From positions 25,397 to 89,396 of the forward strand of contig JAFYYR010000015.1 in assembly GCA_017557435.1 (NCBI GenBank): DNA of 64,000 nucleotides, given 5' to 3'. The notes under the pieces were generated by a model. The model had not been told where the DNA came from and searched no databases. It saw only the letters and a list, made by a program, of their open reading frames with translations. Positions 54,721 to 62,547 of the stretch are shown here, one piece after another. A program made the translations under genes and the position numbers. The stretch's first letter is position 1, and each line of letters starts with the position of its first letter. The DNA is from Pseudobutyrivibrio sp. Its GTDB lineage: Bacteria; Bacillota; Clostridia; Lachnospirales; Lachnospiraceae.

Positions 54721-55431
54721 TTCATAATTACCTGTTCCTGGTGAGATATTAAATCCATAATCTGTCAAATAGAAATTAAGGCAAATATCCCCATATGGCG
54801 TTTCCTTAAAATATTCTCTATTGTTTCTGTTGTAAATTGTACCATCGTCAACATACTCATCAAATGCAATTCCAACCGTCTTAGTATACGTATCAAACAT
54901 TCTTTTATGATAACTTTCCAAATCTGATAAAGCATATGTAGGTTCTTCCGAAATGTAAGACATAAGAATAACATTCCCTGTCTGGTCATCTATTGTCAAA
55001 AACAAATAGTCTCTAGGAAATGATTCTGTTTGCAAATCTACAACCCAGTATGCTCCAGAAACACTTGTATCTGAGTCACTATAAGCTCGATAGCACCAAT
55101 AATCCCTCATAGTATAATCACCTAAATCATCCACAATCAAGCCATTATCACAGTATGGTGAAAGACCGTCTTTTACAATGGACATTAAGTCAGCAGATTC
55201 TAGATTCATATCACTTTCCGGTGTTTCCATACGTATTCCATTGATGATTAGATATATCAAAGATTCTGTACTAAGCTTTTTCCCGAACTCTATAGTTTTA
55301 ATATCCGATGTATAAATCTTGCCCTCTGCTATTGCATCGCTTGATTTTAAAACTATAACAGGAAGGCTAAAAAAGAATGCCACGACTATAAACGAAAGCA
55401 CTATAATAAGAGATGTTTTTTTATTTTTCAT
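54718..55431 (-). CDS. Membrane-anchored hypothetical protein linked to the two-component system
   Basis: 237 residues. An N-terminal TM (about 7-29, LIIVLSFIVVAFFFSLPVIV) is followed by an extracytoplasmic domain with SGAYWVVDLQTESFPRDYLF and LFLTIDDQTGNVILMSYIS, a beta-hairpin pattern seen in peptide-sensing or PepSY-like domains. Its start overlaps the histidine kinase stop by 11 bp, so it belongs to the same operon. It may modulate the kinase, as YycH/YycI-type proteins do; that comparison is by context only. Confidence 0.6.
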   Translation of the reverse strand: MKNKKTSLIIVLSFIVVAFFFSLPVIVLKSSDAIAEGKIYTSDIKTIEFGKKLSTESLIYLIINGIRMETPESDMNLESADLMSIVKDGLSPYCDNGLIVDDLGDYTMRDYWCYRAYSDSDTSVSGAYWVVDLQTESFPRDYLFLTIDDQTGNVILMSYISEEPTYALSDLESYHKRMFDTYTKTVGIAFDEYVDDGTIYNRNNREYFKETPYGDICLNFYLTDYGFNISPGTGNYE

Positions 55432-56839
55432 TATCCACCTCCTGACTCATACTTCCAAAAAGTTGTACTACTACACGGCTTCCACTTCCCGGTTTGCTGT
55501 TAAAGACCATATTTCCATTGTGAAGATCAACGATTCTCTTACAGAGGGTAAGTCCAAGGCCCGCTCCTCCCTGAGCTCTCGAACGAGACTTATCCACTCG
55601 ATAAAAGGCCTCAGTAATCTTATCTAACTCCTGTGTCTCCATACCGCATCCCGTATCAGAAATATCAAACTCGCACCCATCTTTTATTCCTCTAGCTATA
55701 ACCTTTACCTTACCTTCCTCAGGTGTGGCTTTGATAGCATTATCAACAAGATTATAAAGAAGTGATTTTACCAAGTCTGGCTCAATATAAATATATGCAT
55801 CATCACTTGATACCATTAGATTTACTTTTTTCTTTCTAGCGAGAGGATATGTAGTAGTAAGGATCTGCCCCATAAAAGATCTCAGGCTGACTTTTTTTAA
55901 TATAAAAGTATCCTTTTCCATTAGGAGCAAATCAAGTATTTTGTGGGACAGCTTTTCCAATCGCTGACCTTCTGAATAAATATAATTGGCAGCAGTTAAT
56001 CTATCATTTTCATCCAAGCCACCCTGTCTCATTAAATCCGCATATCCGATAATAGATGTTAGTGGTGTTTTTAACTCATGAGCAACAGCACCCATGAAAT
56101 TTTCTTTGCGCTGTACATCCTCTTTCAAGCGCTGAATGTTCTCCTCTAACTGGTCCGCCATCATATCAAAATCTCGGGATAACTGCTCAAATTCATCATC
56201 TGTCCTCATGGCAGTTCTCATGGATAAATTGCCACCAGCTATTTCTTTTGTAGCATTTGTTAGGGTCTGGAGGCGCTTTGTAAGAATGTTTGCAAATAAT
56301 ATAGCAACTCCTACACCCAAAATTACCACCATTACATATATAGCCCAAAACATTTGCAATTGACTTTTCCACTGCTTATATGATGTGGAAAGATCAAAGC
56401 TAGCCCGTAAATCTAAAGTATCATTTTTGACAACAAGCTTACTGTAAAGTAGCAATCGTCGGCTGTTTCCCTCATTGATATGAACATAAGAATAGGTCCC
56501 TTCTTTTGTACTATTTACATAGTTTAAAATAAGGGACTGATCTCCACTTTCCAAAATAGTTTCTTCTGATGATTTTATAGAAAGAGCTTGCCAATGGGCC
56601 ATATTTCTCTCAACCATTTGATCAACCAGGTCCTGCATATTTTGTGCAGAACTTGCTTTAGAAAAATGGTTAATCATCATAATATTATTTTGCAATGTCT
56701 CATATTCATTTATAATTGCGGCTTCTTCTTCATTTAAAAGTGAATAGTATGATGAAGAAATAAGCAAAGTTCCACCTATACCAAAGGCAAGTGAAATCAA
56801 AAGTGCAAAAGATACAATGAGTTTCAGCCTATAGTTCAT
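55421..56839 (-). CDS. Sensor histidine kinase (HAMP-HisKA-HATPase)
   Basis: 472 residues: TM1 (about 9-30), an extracytoplasmic sensor of about 130 residues, TM2 (about 165-187), HAMP (about 188-240), phosphoacceptor HELKTPLTSIIGY, N box DNAIKATPEEGK, DTGCGM and GAGLGLTLCK. The architecture is that of the PhoR/BaeS-like OmpR-associated kinases. It overlaps the response regulator by one base and the downstream membrane protein by 11 bp. The signal is unknown. Confidence 0.93.
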   Translation of the reverse strand: MNYRLKLIVSFALLISLAFGIGGTLLISSSYYSLLNEEEAAIINEYETLQNNIMMINHFSKASSAQNMQDLVDQMVERNMAHWQALSIKSSEETILESGDQSLILNYVNSTKEGTYSYVHINEGNSRRLLLYSKLVVKNDTLDLRASFDLSTSYKQWKSQLQMFWAIYVMVVILGVGVAILFANILTKRLQTLTNATKEIAGGNLSMRTAMRTDDEFEQLSRDFDMMADQLEENIQRLKEDVQRKENFMGAVAHELKTPLTSIIGYADLMRQGGLDENDRLTAANYIYSEGQRLEKLSHKILDLLLMEKDTFILKKVSLRSFMGQILTTTYPLARKKKVNLMVSSDDAYIYIEPDLVKSLLYNLVDNAIKATPEEGKVKVIARGIKDGCEFDISDTGCGMETQELDKITEAFYRVDKSRSRAQGGAGLGLTLCKRIVDLHNGNMVFNSKPGSGSRVVVQLFGSMSQEVDNEK

Positions 56840-57495
56840 CAGTTCACCACCAATCTATATCCTACCGTATAGACAGGCTTAATCTTGTCTGTCCACCCAA
56901 GTTTCTTTTTAAGTCTTTGAATATGTAGCTCTACTGTTCTAGTATTTTCTGGATATTCTCCACCCCAAACCTGCTCATAAATGGTCTGTTTGTAAAGAAC
57001 AATTCCAGGATTTCTGGCAAAAATCAAAAGAAGATCATATTCCTTTTTTGTCAGATTAATCTCCTGCCCATCCTGCTGTACTGTCATGGCCGAAGTATTT
57101 ATTACCAATGAATCTATATTTATAGTATCTTGAAGCTTGCCGTGACGGCGCAAAATCCCCTCAACTCTGGCAGCTACCTCAAGCATCTCAAAAGGCTTTA
57201 CTATGTAGTCCTCAGCACCTAAACGGAGGCCCTTTAATTTGTCATCCAAGGCACATTTGGCTGTCAAAAAGACAACTGGAATATTCATATCACCTATGTA
57301 CTCCATCAACTCAAAACCATCAATGCCTGGCATCATTACATCAAGTAATATCAAATCAAAAAGATGCTTTTCGATTTCCTCTAATGCAGTATTTCCATCG
57401 TTAGCGCAGATACAATTATATCCCGCCTTTGTCATGCCCATTTTAAGTAAGTCCGCGATAGGTTTTTCATCATCTACAATGAGTATATTAATCAT
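56839..57495 (-). CDS. OmpR/PhoB-family response regulator
   Basis: 218 residues. The receiver has IVDDEKPIADLL, the phospho-Asp in LLDVMMPG, FLTAK and the switch Lys in YIVKPFE. The winged-helix domain has INLTKKEYDLLLIFARNPGIV and TVELHIQRLKKKLG. Directly upstream is an 11-bp tandem repeat (57541-57562), the spacing typical for OmpR-family dimers, so autoregulation is likely. Confidence 0.94.
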   Translation of the reverse strand: MINILIVDDEKPIADLLKMGMTKAGYNCICANDGNTALEEIEKHLFDLILLDVMMPGIDGFELMEYIGDMNIPVVFLTAKCALDDKLKGLRLGAEDYIVKPFEMLEVAARVEGILRRHGKLQDTINIDSLVINTSAMTVQQDGQEINLTKKEYDLLLIFARNPGIVLYKQTIYEQVWGGEYPENTRTVELHIQRLKKKLGWTDKIKPVYTVGYRLVVN

Positions 57496-57540
57496 AGCAA
57501 TTCTCCCAAAGAATCTATCAGTCTACAATAATCCTACTTT

Positions 57541-57562
57541 ATAAATGTATCATAAATGCATC
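57541..57562 (-). promoter_or_regulatory. 11-bp tandem repeat before the response regulator
   Basis: On the minus strand GATGCATTTAT is followed immediately by GATACATTTAT, one mismatch in eleven. It lies 46 bp upstream of the regulator's ATG. OmpR/PhoB regulators bind direct repeats of this spacing. Confidence 0.55.
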
Positions 57563-57580
57563 AAAGTATGTATAGCCCAA

Positions 57581-57617
57581 TAAAAAAGGCATCTATCCCT
57601 GCGGATAAATGCCTTAA
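57581..57617 (-). terminator. Terminator of the zinc-ribbon protein gene
   Basis: AAGGCATCTATCC (57587-57599) pairs with GGATAAATGCCTT (57603-57615), one mismatch; TTTTTTATTG follows on the minus strand. Confidence 0.82.
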
Positions 57618-57620
57618 ATT

Positions 57621-58448
57621 TTACCAGTCAGAATCCCAATCTGTACTGCCTGAATCCCAATCATCCCAGTCAGAATCCCAATCGCTGTCGCTATCCCAAT
57701 CACTGCTGTCATCATCGCTTCCTGTATCATACCAGGAAGAGTCCTCGAAACGGGAACCATCGTGATCGTATATACGATAATCATCATCAGTATCTGAATT
57801 AATGTTAGAATTCAGCTCACTCTCATCAAAAACAGAATCCCAAGTGTCTGTTACCAAATCATAAATATACCAATCATCATTCTGATAGTAATAATCCTGT
57901 CCTTTATATCTGTAATATCCCTCACTTGGAGATTTATCAGTAATAGCCAATACGCAAGCGACCATTCCAATTGCTACAAAAGTAAAGATAAAAAGACCTA
58001 TTGTTGCATATAGGGCCCAAATACCACTTCCGCTTGAACTACTTGAGCGACTTCCTGATGATCTGCTGGTTCTAGTTCTATTTGCCTTTTGATCTGCTAT
58101 TTCAGCACGAAGTCGCTGGTAAAGCTCATTTACAGCATATCCTTCGTCACTACCTTCATAACGAACAGCTCGCTCACCATTAGCTTTATTCTTATATACA
58201 ACAAAATCACCTTTGCTATTTTTATAAATACCAAATGCCTTAGGTTCCTTGATGTCTTTGCCTATAAAAAATCTAGTCTTCTCCTCTGGAGGTAGGTTGT
58301 GGGCCACATACCACTGCTTTAGCTCTTCGATTGTTTTAGGCTCACCACTTGCCATACGATTGACAGCTGAAATTGATGCACCACAATTAGGGCACCTATC
58401 AAGGCCCTCATCAATCATCTGACCGCAATAGTCACACTTTATTTTCAT
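57621..58448 (-). CDS. Zinc-ribbon membrane protein with Trp-Asp-Ser-rich tail
   Basis: 275 residues. An N-terminal zinc ribbon (CDYCGQ ... CPNCGA) is followed by a compact domain (about 30-125) with TIEELKQWYVAHNLPPEEKT and KAFGIYKNSKGDFVVYKNKA, a basic Ser-rich stretch and one TM (about 150-172). The C-terminus is made almost only of Asp, Ser and Trp (SDWDSDSDWDSDWDDWDS). A gene of similar design, zinc ribbon plus TM, occurs in the clostripain-like protein here. Function unknown. Confidence 0.65.
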   Translation of the reverse strand: MKIKCDYCGQMIDEGLDRCPNCGASISAVNRMASGEPKTIEELKQWYVAHNLPPEEKTRFFIGKDIKEPKAFGIYKNSKGDFVVYKNKANGERAVRYEGSDEGYAVNELYQRLRAEIADQKANRTRTSRSSGSRSSSSSGSGIWALYATIGLFIFTFVAIGMVACVLAITDKSPSEGYYRYKGQDYYYQNDDWYIYDLVTDTWDSVFDESELNSNINSDTDDDYRIYDHDGSRFEDSSWYDTGSDDDSSDWDSDSDWDSDWDDWDSGSTDWDSDW

Positions 58449-58509
58449 ATTTATACCTCTTAATTATTTATAAATCCCCTAATTTTAATTCATAGAAAAA
58501 GTATCTAGT

Positions 58510-59388
58510 CTACAAATCAAATATACTCATCTGAGAATATTTCTCTGGTAATTCGTTCATGTAAGTAAAGCATTCCTCCGGAGTTGATAAAATGCCATTT
58601 TCCTTACATATCTTTTTAAGTATATTTCTTAATTCTCTTGCGTTAGGACTTGGCAATTCGTAGGTATTCCCATAGGTTTCGATATATTTCTCCTTTAAGC
58701 CAGGAAAATACTTATCAAGAGCCTGATAGTAGTATTCTCTATCGCCTTCTCTAAGGGTTAGTCCCATACCAAAATCAATTATTCCCTTAACTCCTACACG
58801 GGCACACTCATTTAAAATTGAAGTAATATTTTCCCCGGTGTCATTTATAAAAGGAAGAATTGGTGTAATCCAAACTACAGTTGGAATTCCCCGCTTTTGC
58901 ATTTCTTCTAAAACTTCTATGCGTCGTTTTGTGTTGCAGACATTAGGCTCTATTATTTTGCACAACTCATCATCATAGGTTGTGAGTGTCATCTGCACCA
59001 CACACTTTGCAGAACGATTAATCTCATCTAAAAGATCTATATCACGAAGAATTCGGTCTGATTTTGTAATCATCGTAACACCAAATTCGTATTTACGAAT
59101 AATCTCAAGACACTTTCTTGTAAGCAGCAGCTGTTCCTCACAATGCATATAAGGATCAGACATAGAGCCGGTTCCTATCATACACTTTTTCTTTTTGGAT
59201 TTTAGTGCCTGCTCCAAAAGCTCTGGTGCATTGCGTTTTACCTCTATGTCCTCAAATGGATGATCAAACTGATAACATCTACTCCTACTATCGCAATAAA
59301 TACATCCATGGGAACATCCCCTGTATATATTCATTCCATAGTGGTCACTGTTTCTATTAAGTATCCCTTTGGCATCAACAAAATGCAT
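58510..59388 (-). CDS. SPL-family radical SAM protein
   Basis: About 292 residues from the ATG at 59388, which has GGGGGAG 6 nt upstream; an ATG five codons earlier has a poorer site. The radical SAM cluster motif is CSHGCIYCD, with RGC and GTGSMSDPY following, as in the SplB-related group. It lacks the spore photoproduct lyase C-terminal signature I would expect, so the substrate is open. It stands at the left border of the mobile element, whose insertion may have replaced its original promoter. Confidence 0.85.
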   Translation of the reverse strand: MHFVDAKGILNRNSDHYGMNIYRGCSHGCIYCDSRSRCYQFDHPFEDIEVKRNAPELLEQALKSKKKKCMIGTGSMSDPYMHCEEQLLLTRKCLEIIRKYEFGVTMITKSDRILRDIDLLDEINRSAKCVVQMTLTTYDDELCKIIEPNVCNTKRRIEVLEEMQKRGIPTVVWITPILPFINDTGENITSILNECARVGVKGIIDFGMGLTLREGDREYYYQALDKYFPGLKEKYIETYGNTYELPSPNARELRNILKKICKENGILSTPEECFTYMNELPEKYSQMSIFDL

Positions 59389-59411
59389 CGTTTGCTCCCC
59401 CATTACTTCCT

Positions 59412-59444
59412 AATGGTCCACTAACCCCGTCCCCTAGGACCATT
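59412..59444. other. Inverted repeat at the element border (possible attachment site or terminator)
   Basis: AATGGTCC (59412-59419) and GGACCATT (59437-59444) are perfect 8-bp arms around a GC-rich centre (CCCCGTCCCCTAGG region). It overlaps the recombinase stop codon and immediately precedes the chromosomal gene. Large serine recombinases often lie next to their att site. Confidence 0.4.
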
Positions 59445-61119
59445 ACTGTCTCTCTATTTTTGCCACAGTCTCAAGCTGATTAAAATTGTCCAAACCAAAA
59501 AGTGTTTCGTTGTTTAACATTGGAATCTTAAACTTGATATCTTTAATCCACTTTCCATCTGGTTGACGTTCCTCATAAACCTCAATCTTTTCTATAAGCT
59601 GGGTTATAAATTCTCTACATTCCACATCGGTCATATCAACTACATACTTATCAAAATAAACCAATGCCTTGTATACATTATCAGCTGAAACTTTATTCGC
59701 CATTATTGATTGACGTTTTGTCTGTGCTTCTAATAATAACTCTTCTGACTTGTCTATTCTATCATAAATTTTGTATAGGCTTACCTCAAGATCATGTTTA
59801 CGTCTTGAATAATGCTTATCTTCAAAGTCCAAAGAATCAATATCATCATTTATAGCTTCTTTGCGATTATAATATTTTCTAATCTGAGCTTTTAATTCTT
59901 TAATTTCCTTATCCAGTTCAGAAGTATCAACCTCAGCATTTATCTTTCTTTTTATTTCTTGTGCAAACTTTCTACTTTGTGTCATACGAATTATAGATTC
60001 AATAACAGCTGCATCAAGAAGCTCTTCATTTATCTGCTTTCTATAGGTACATACATGACCTCTATCCTTTTTCCTATGCTTACAAGAATAATAGTAAAAG
60101 TCCTTGTAAAAGGAGCCATCAGCTTTTCGTTTAGTAGCCTTGTTGGCATATAATCCTGTTCCACATATTGGGCATTTCACAATTCCAGTTAACAGATGTG
60201 TTCTTTCCTCTTTTGGCTTGTTAACACGATTATATTTGTGAGAACGTTTTTTTATCTTGGCATTGGCAGCTTCCCACAACTCTTCTGACACAATGGCTTC
60301 ATGCGTTCCATCAGCAGAAATATACTCATCTGAATTGACAATTTGGTATTCATTGCGAGTACCTTTAACCTTTTGAGTCTTTCTTCTACCAAAAGCAATC
60401 TTACCCATGTAAACAGGATTCTGAATAATAAGACGTATTGTATGTTCACTAAAATATTCGTTTTCCCAGTCACGTCGTGGTATCTTCTTTATTCCATGAT
60501 TTACAAGGTACTTCGCAACGCCAGCAGGTCCATGTGTTGTGTTGACATATACTTCAAAAATCTTCCTTATAGCTTCAGCCTCTTCCTCATTTATAATCAG
60601 TTCTCCATCAACAAGCTTATAACCATAAGGAGCCATGCCACCATTCCATTTTCCTTCTCTGGCCTTTTGGATTCTACCTTCCATTGTCTGGGCTCGGATA
60701 TTCTCACGTTCTATCTCAGCTACAGCTGAAAGAACAGAAATCATAAGTTTTCCTGCATCCTTAGAAGAATCTATGCCATCTTCTACACATATTAAATCCA
60801 CTCCATAATCCTGCATTACCTGGAGAGTAGAAAGTACATCCGCAGCATTTCTTCCAAATCGTGAAAGCTTAAATACAAGAACAAACCTTACATCATCTTT
60901 TCCTGCTTTTATATCTTCTATCATTTTATTAAAAGCCAGGCGGTCCACAATGGACTTACCTGACTTTCCTGCATCCTCATATTCCCCTGCAATTTCATAT
61001 TCATTGAATGCACAGAAACCTTTCATTCTGGTCTTCTGTGCCTCTAATGAATATCCATCAACCTGCATTGTTGTAGAAACACGAGTGTAAATATAAACTT
61101 TAGTCTTCTCCTTAGTCAT
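59443..61119 (-). CDS. Large serine recombinase
   Basis: 558 residues from the ATG at 61119 (AGGAAGGGG upstream). The N-terminal resolvase domain begins YIYTRVSTTMQVDGYSLEAQ with the nucleophile Ser in RVST and has SRFGRNAADVL. The recombinase domain (about 165-270) has GKWNGGMAPYGYKL. A zinc ribbon (CPICGTGLYANK ... YYSCKHRKKDRGHVCTYR) and a coiled-coil C-terminus (about 370-480) follow. It integrates and excises the element. Confidence 0.93.
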   Translation of the reverse strand: MTKEKTKVYIYTRVSTTMQVDGYSLEAQKTRMKGFCAFNEYEIAGEYEDAGKSGKSIVDRLAFNKMIEDIKAGKDDVRFVLVFKLSRFGRNAADVLSTLQVMQDYGVDLICVEDGIDSSKDAGKLMISVLSAVAEIERENIRAQTMEGRIQKAREGKWNGGMAPYGYKLVDGELIINEEEAEAIRKIFEVYVNTTHGPAGVAKYLVNHGIKKIPRRDWENEYFSEHTIRLIIQNPVYMGKIAFGRRKTQKVKGTRNEYQIVNSDEYISADGTHEAIVSEELWEAANAKIKKRSHKYNRVNKPKEERTHLLTGIVKCPICGTGLYANKATKRKADGSFYKDFYYYSCKHRKKDRGHVCTYRKQINEELLDAAVIESIIRMTQSRKFAQEIKRKINAEVDTSELDKEIKELKAQIRKYYNRKEAINDDIDSLDFEDKHYSRRKHDLEVSLYKIYDRIDKSEELLLEAQTKRQSIMANKVSADNVYKALVYFDKYVVDMTDVECREFITQLIEKIEVYEERQPDGKWIKDIKFKIPMLNNETLFGLDNFNQLETVAKIERQ

Positions 61120-61187
61120 AAATATCCCCTTCCTAAAATAATCCCAAAAACTATTGACATAAACCGATTTCGTCTTTATTATAAGAA

Positions 61188-61748
61188 TCAAGAAATGGGT
61201 TTTTTGTCGTGTACAGCCAAGTGCTCAAGCGGGTTGCTCGTTTCTTTTTTTATGTCCAAAATATCATAAAGATAAAGCTTATTATCTTCTGAATGTCTCA
61301 CAATCAAAGAAGCATGGAACACGTTGTATCTTTCTATATCCCCATTTTCTTTGAAAACAGGTAGTGCAAACCTTGAATCATATCGATACCACCCAAACTT
61401 AGCATTTCTGTAATGCTTTTCCTTATTGTTTTCCCTGAAATTTCCTCCTTGTGCAGTATTGATTAATTCAGGAATACCTTGAGTTGCATTTGCTTTTGCC
61501 TTGGCATTAGCGCCTTTTAAATCATGAGTATATTCTGACCCAATATACTCATTTGGCAAATCATTACCTATAAAAATCCAGTCACCAGTGCTTTCGATTT
61601 TAAATGAGTCTCCAACAAAGGTTTTCAGATATTCTTTTACTTCCTCCCAATCTATAGAACGCTTGCCTTTAAACTTGATACTATTAATTAATACAATATC
61701 CTTTCCGTTCTCATCTTTGATAATCTTTACATTTCTATTATTCTCCAA
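61188..61748 (-). CDS. Hypothetical protein of the mobile element
   Basis: 186 residues from a TTG codon at 61748 (AAAGGA 9-10 nt upstream). The C-terminal half (KFGWYRYDSRFALPVFKENG, VFHASLIVRHSEDNKLYLYD) looks like a small nuclease-like domain of the sort attached to phage head proteins or toxins. I am not certain of that family. It lies between the repressor and the recombinase, a place often used for accessory or defence functions. Confidence 0.5.
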   Translation of the reverse strand: MENNRNVKIIKDENGKDIVLINSIKFKGKRSIDWEEVKEYLKTFVGDSFKIESTGDWIFIGNDLPNEYIGSEYTHDLKGANAKAKANATQGIPELINTAQGGNFRENNKEKHYRNAKFGWYRYDSRFALPVFKENGDIERYNVFHASLIVRHSEDNKLYLYDILDIKKETSNPLEHLAVHDKKPIS

Positions 61749-61781
61749 TTACAATAGTTCCTTTCATTTATTACTTCTTAG

Positions 61782-61800
61782 AGGTCACAAATTGTGACCT
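61782..61800. promoter_or_regulatory. Perfect palindrome before the hypothetical gene
   Basis: AGGTCACA-AAT-TGTGACCT has 8-bp arms in the 58-bp gap after the XRE gene. No T-run follows on the minus strand, so an operator is more likely than a terminator. Confidence 0.5.
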
Positions 61801-61806
61801 AAAACA

Positions 61807-62154
61807 TTACAAATCCTCCAACTTCGTCAACTCTCCCAACTTCTTTGCATAAGTCAGCAACCTCTTCTGGGCATCCTCATTTAATCCTTCGTATTCCAGT
61901 AGAAGCTGCTTGCCCTTGTAATCCACCTTAGTCTCTTTGATCTCAACTTCATCTATTCCTTTCCCTGTAAGAAGAGCTTCAGGTGTAACCTCTAATACTC
62001 TGCAAATATCCATAATCTTATCGGCGGAAGGGTTATGGCCTTTTGTCTTCCAATCGCTGATTGTACTTGGAGCTATGCCAGTAGCCTTACCAAATGCGTT
62101 CTGGCTTAACCCACGTTCTTTTATTAAGAAAAATATTCTTTCTGTTATTGTCAT
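61807..62154 (-). CDS. XRE-family repressor of the mobile element
   Basis: 115 residues. The HTH (GLSQNAFGKATGIAPSTISD ... NPSADKIMDICRVLEVTPEALL) is closely similar to that of the chromosomal regulator at 38763-39098. A C-terminal region (LLLEYEGLNEDAQKRLLTYAKKL) may mediate dimerisation. It probably controls the element's gene expression. Confidence 0.88.
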   Translation of the reverse strand: MTITERIFFLIKERGLSQNAFGKATGIAPSTISDWKTKGHNPSADKIMDICRVLEVTPEALLTGKGIDEVEIKETKVDYKGKQLLLEYEGLNEDAQKRLLTYAKKLGELTKLEDL

Positions 62155-62189
62155 AACCTCTATCCGCCTTTCCGAATACTATCAATTTC

Positions 62190-62217
62190 GTTTACACGAA
62201 TATATTATCATGTAAAC
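62190..62217. promoter_or_regulatory. Inverted repeat upstream of the XRE repressor
   Basis: GTTTACA (62190-62196) and TGTAAAC (62211-62217) are perfect 7-bp arms, 14 bp apart, with an AT-rich centre that could hold a -10. They overlap the 3' end of the small gene upstream. Candidate autoregulatory operator. Confidence 0.5.
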
Positions 62218-62423
62218 ACAACGTATTCAATATCACACCAATCTTTTTCTTTACGCTTCTCTGCCTTAAGCTTGATAAACTTTTTTATATCCTGCATCAT
62301 GAATAAAACCTCTGGATCAGGCAAGCTATCCAAATCAACCTTGTCGCTATACTTCAATATCACTGAATACATAAAATCTGCAAGTATTTGCATATCATCT
62401 TTAATTTCAATTTCAGTTACCAT
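62208..62423 (-). CDS. Small hypothetical protein of the mobile element
   Basis: 71 residues from the ATG at 62423, with GGAGG 7 nt upstream. Helical and charged (DMQILADFMYSVILKYSDKV, MQDIKKFIKLKAEKRKEKDW). No family recognised. Lies between VapE and the repressor. Confidence 0.6.
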   Translation of the reverse strand: MVTEIEIKDDMQILADFMYSVILKYSDKVDLDSLPDPEVLFMMQDIKKFIKLKAEKRKEKDWCDIEYVVFT

Positions 62424-62547
62424 CGTTACACCTCCAATAAAAAATCTGCTCCCATACCTTGGAAACAAAGTCTGGAAACAGATTCAAAAAAACTCAAACA
62501 ATCATCAGTTACATAATCATCTACGCTACAAAAGCCCAGTAAATAGG

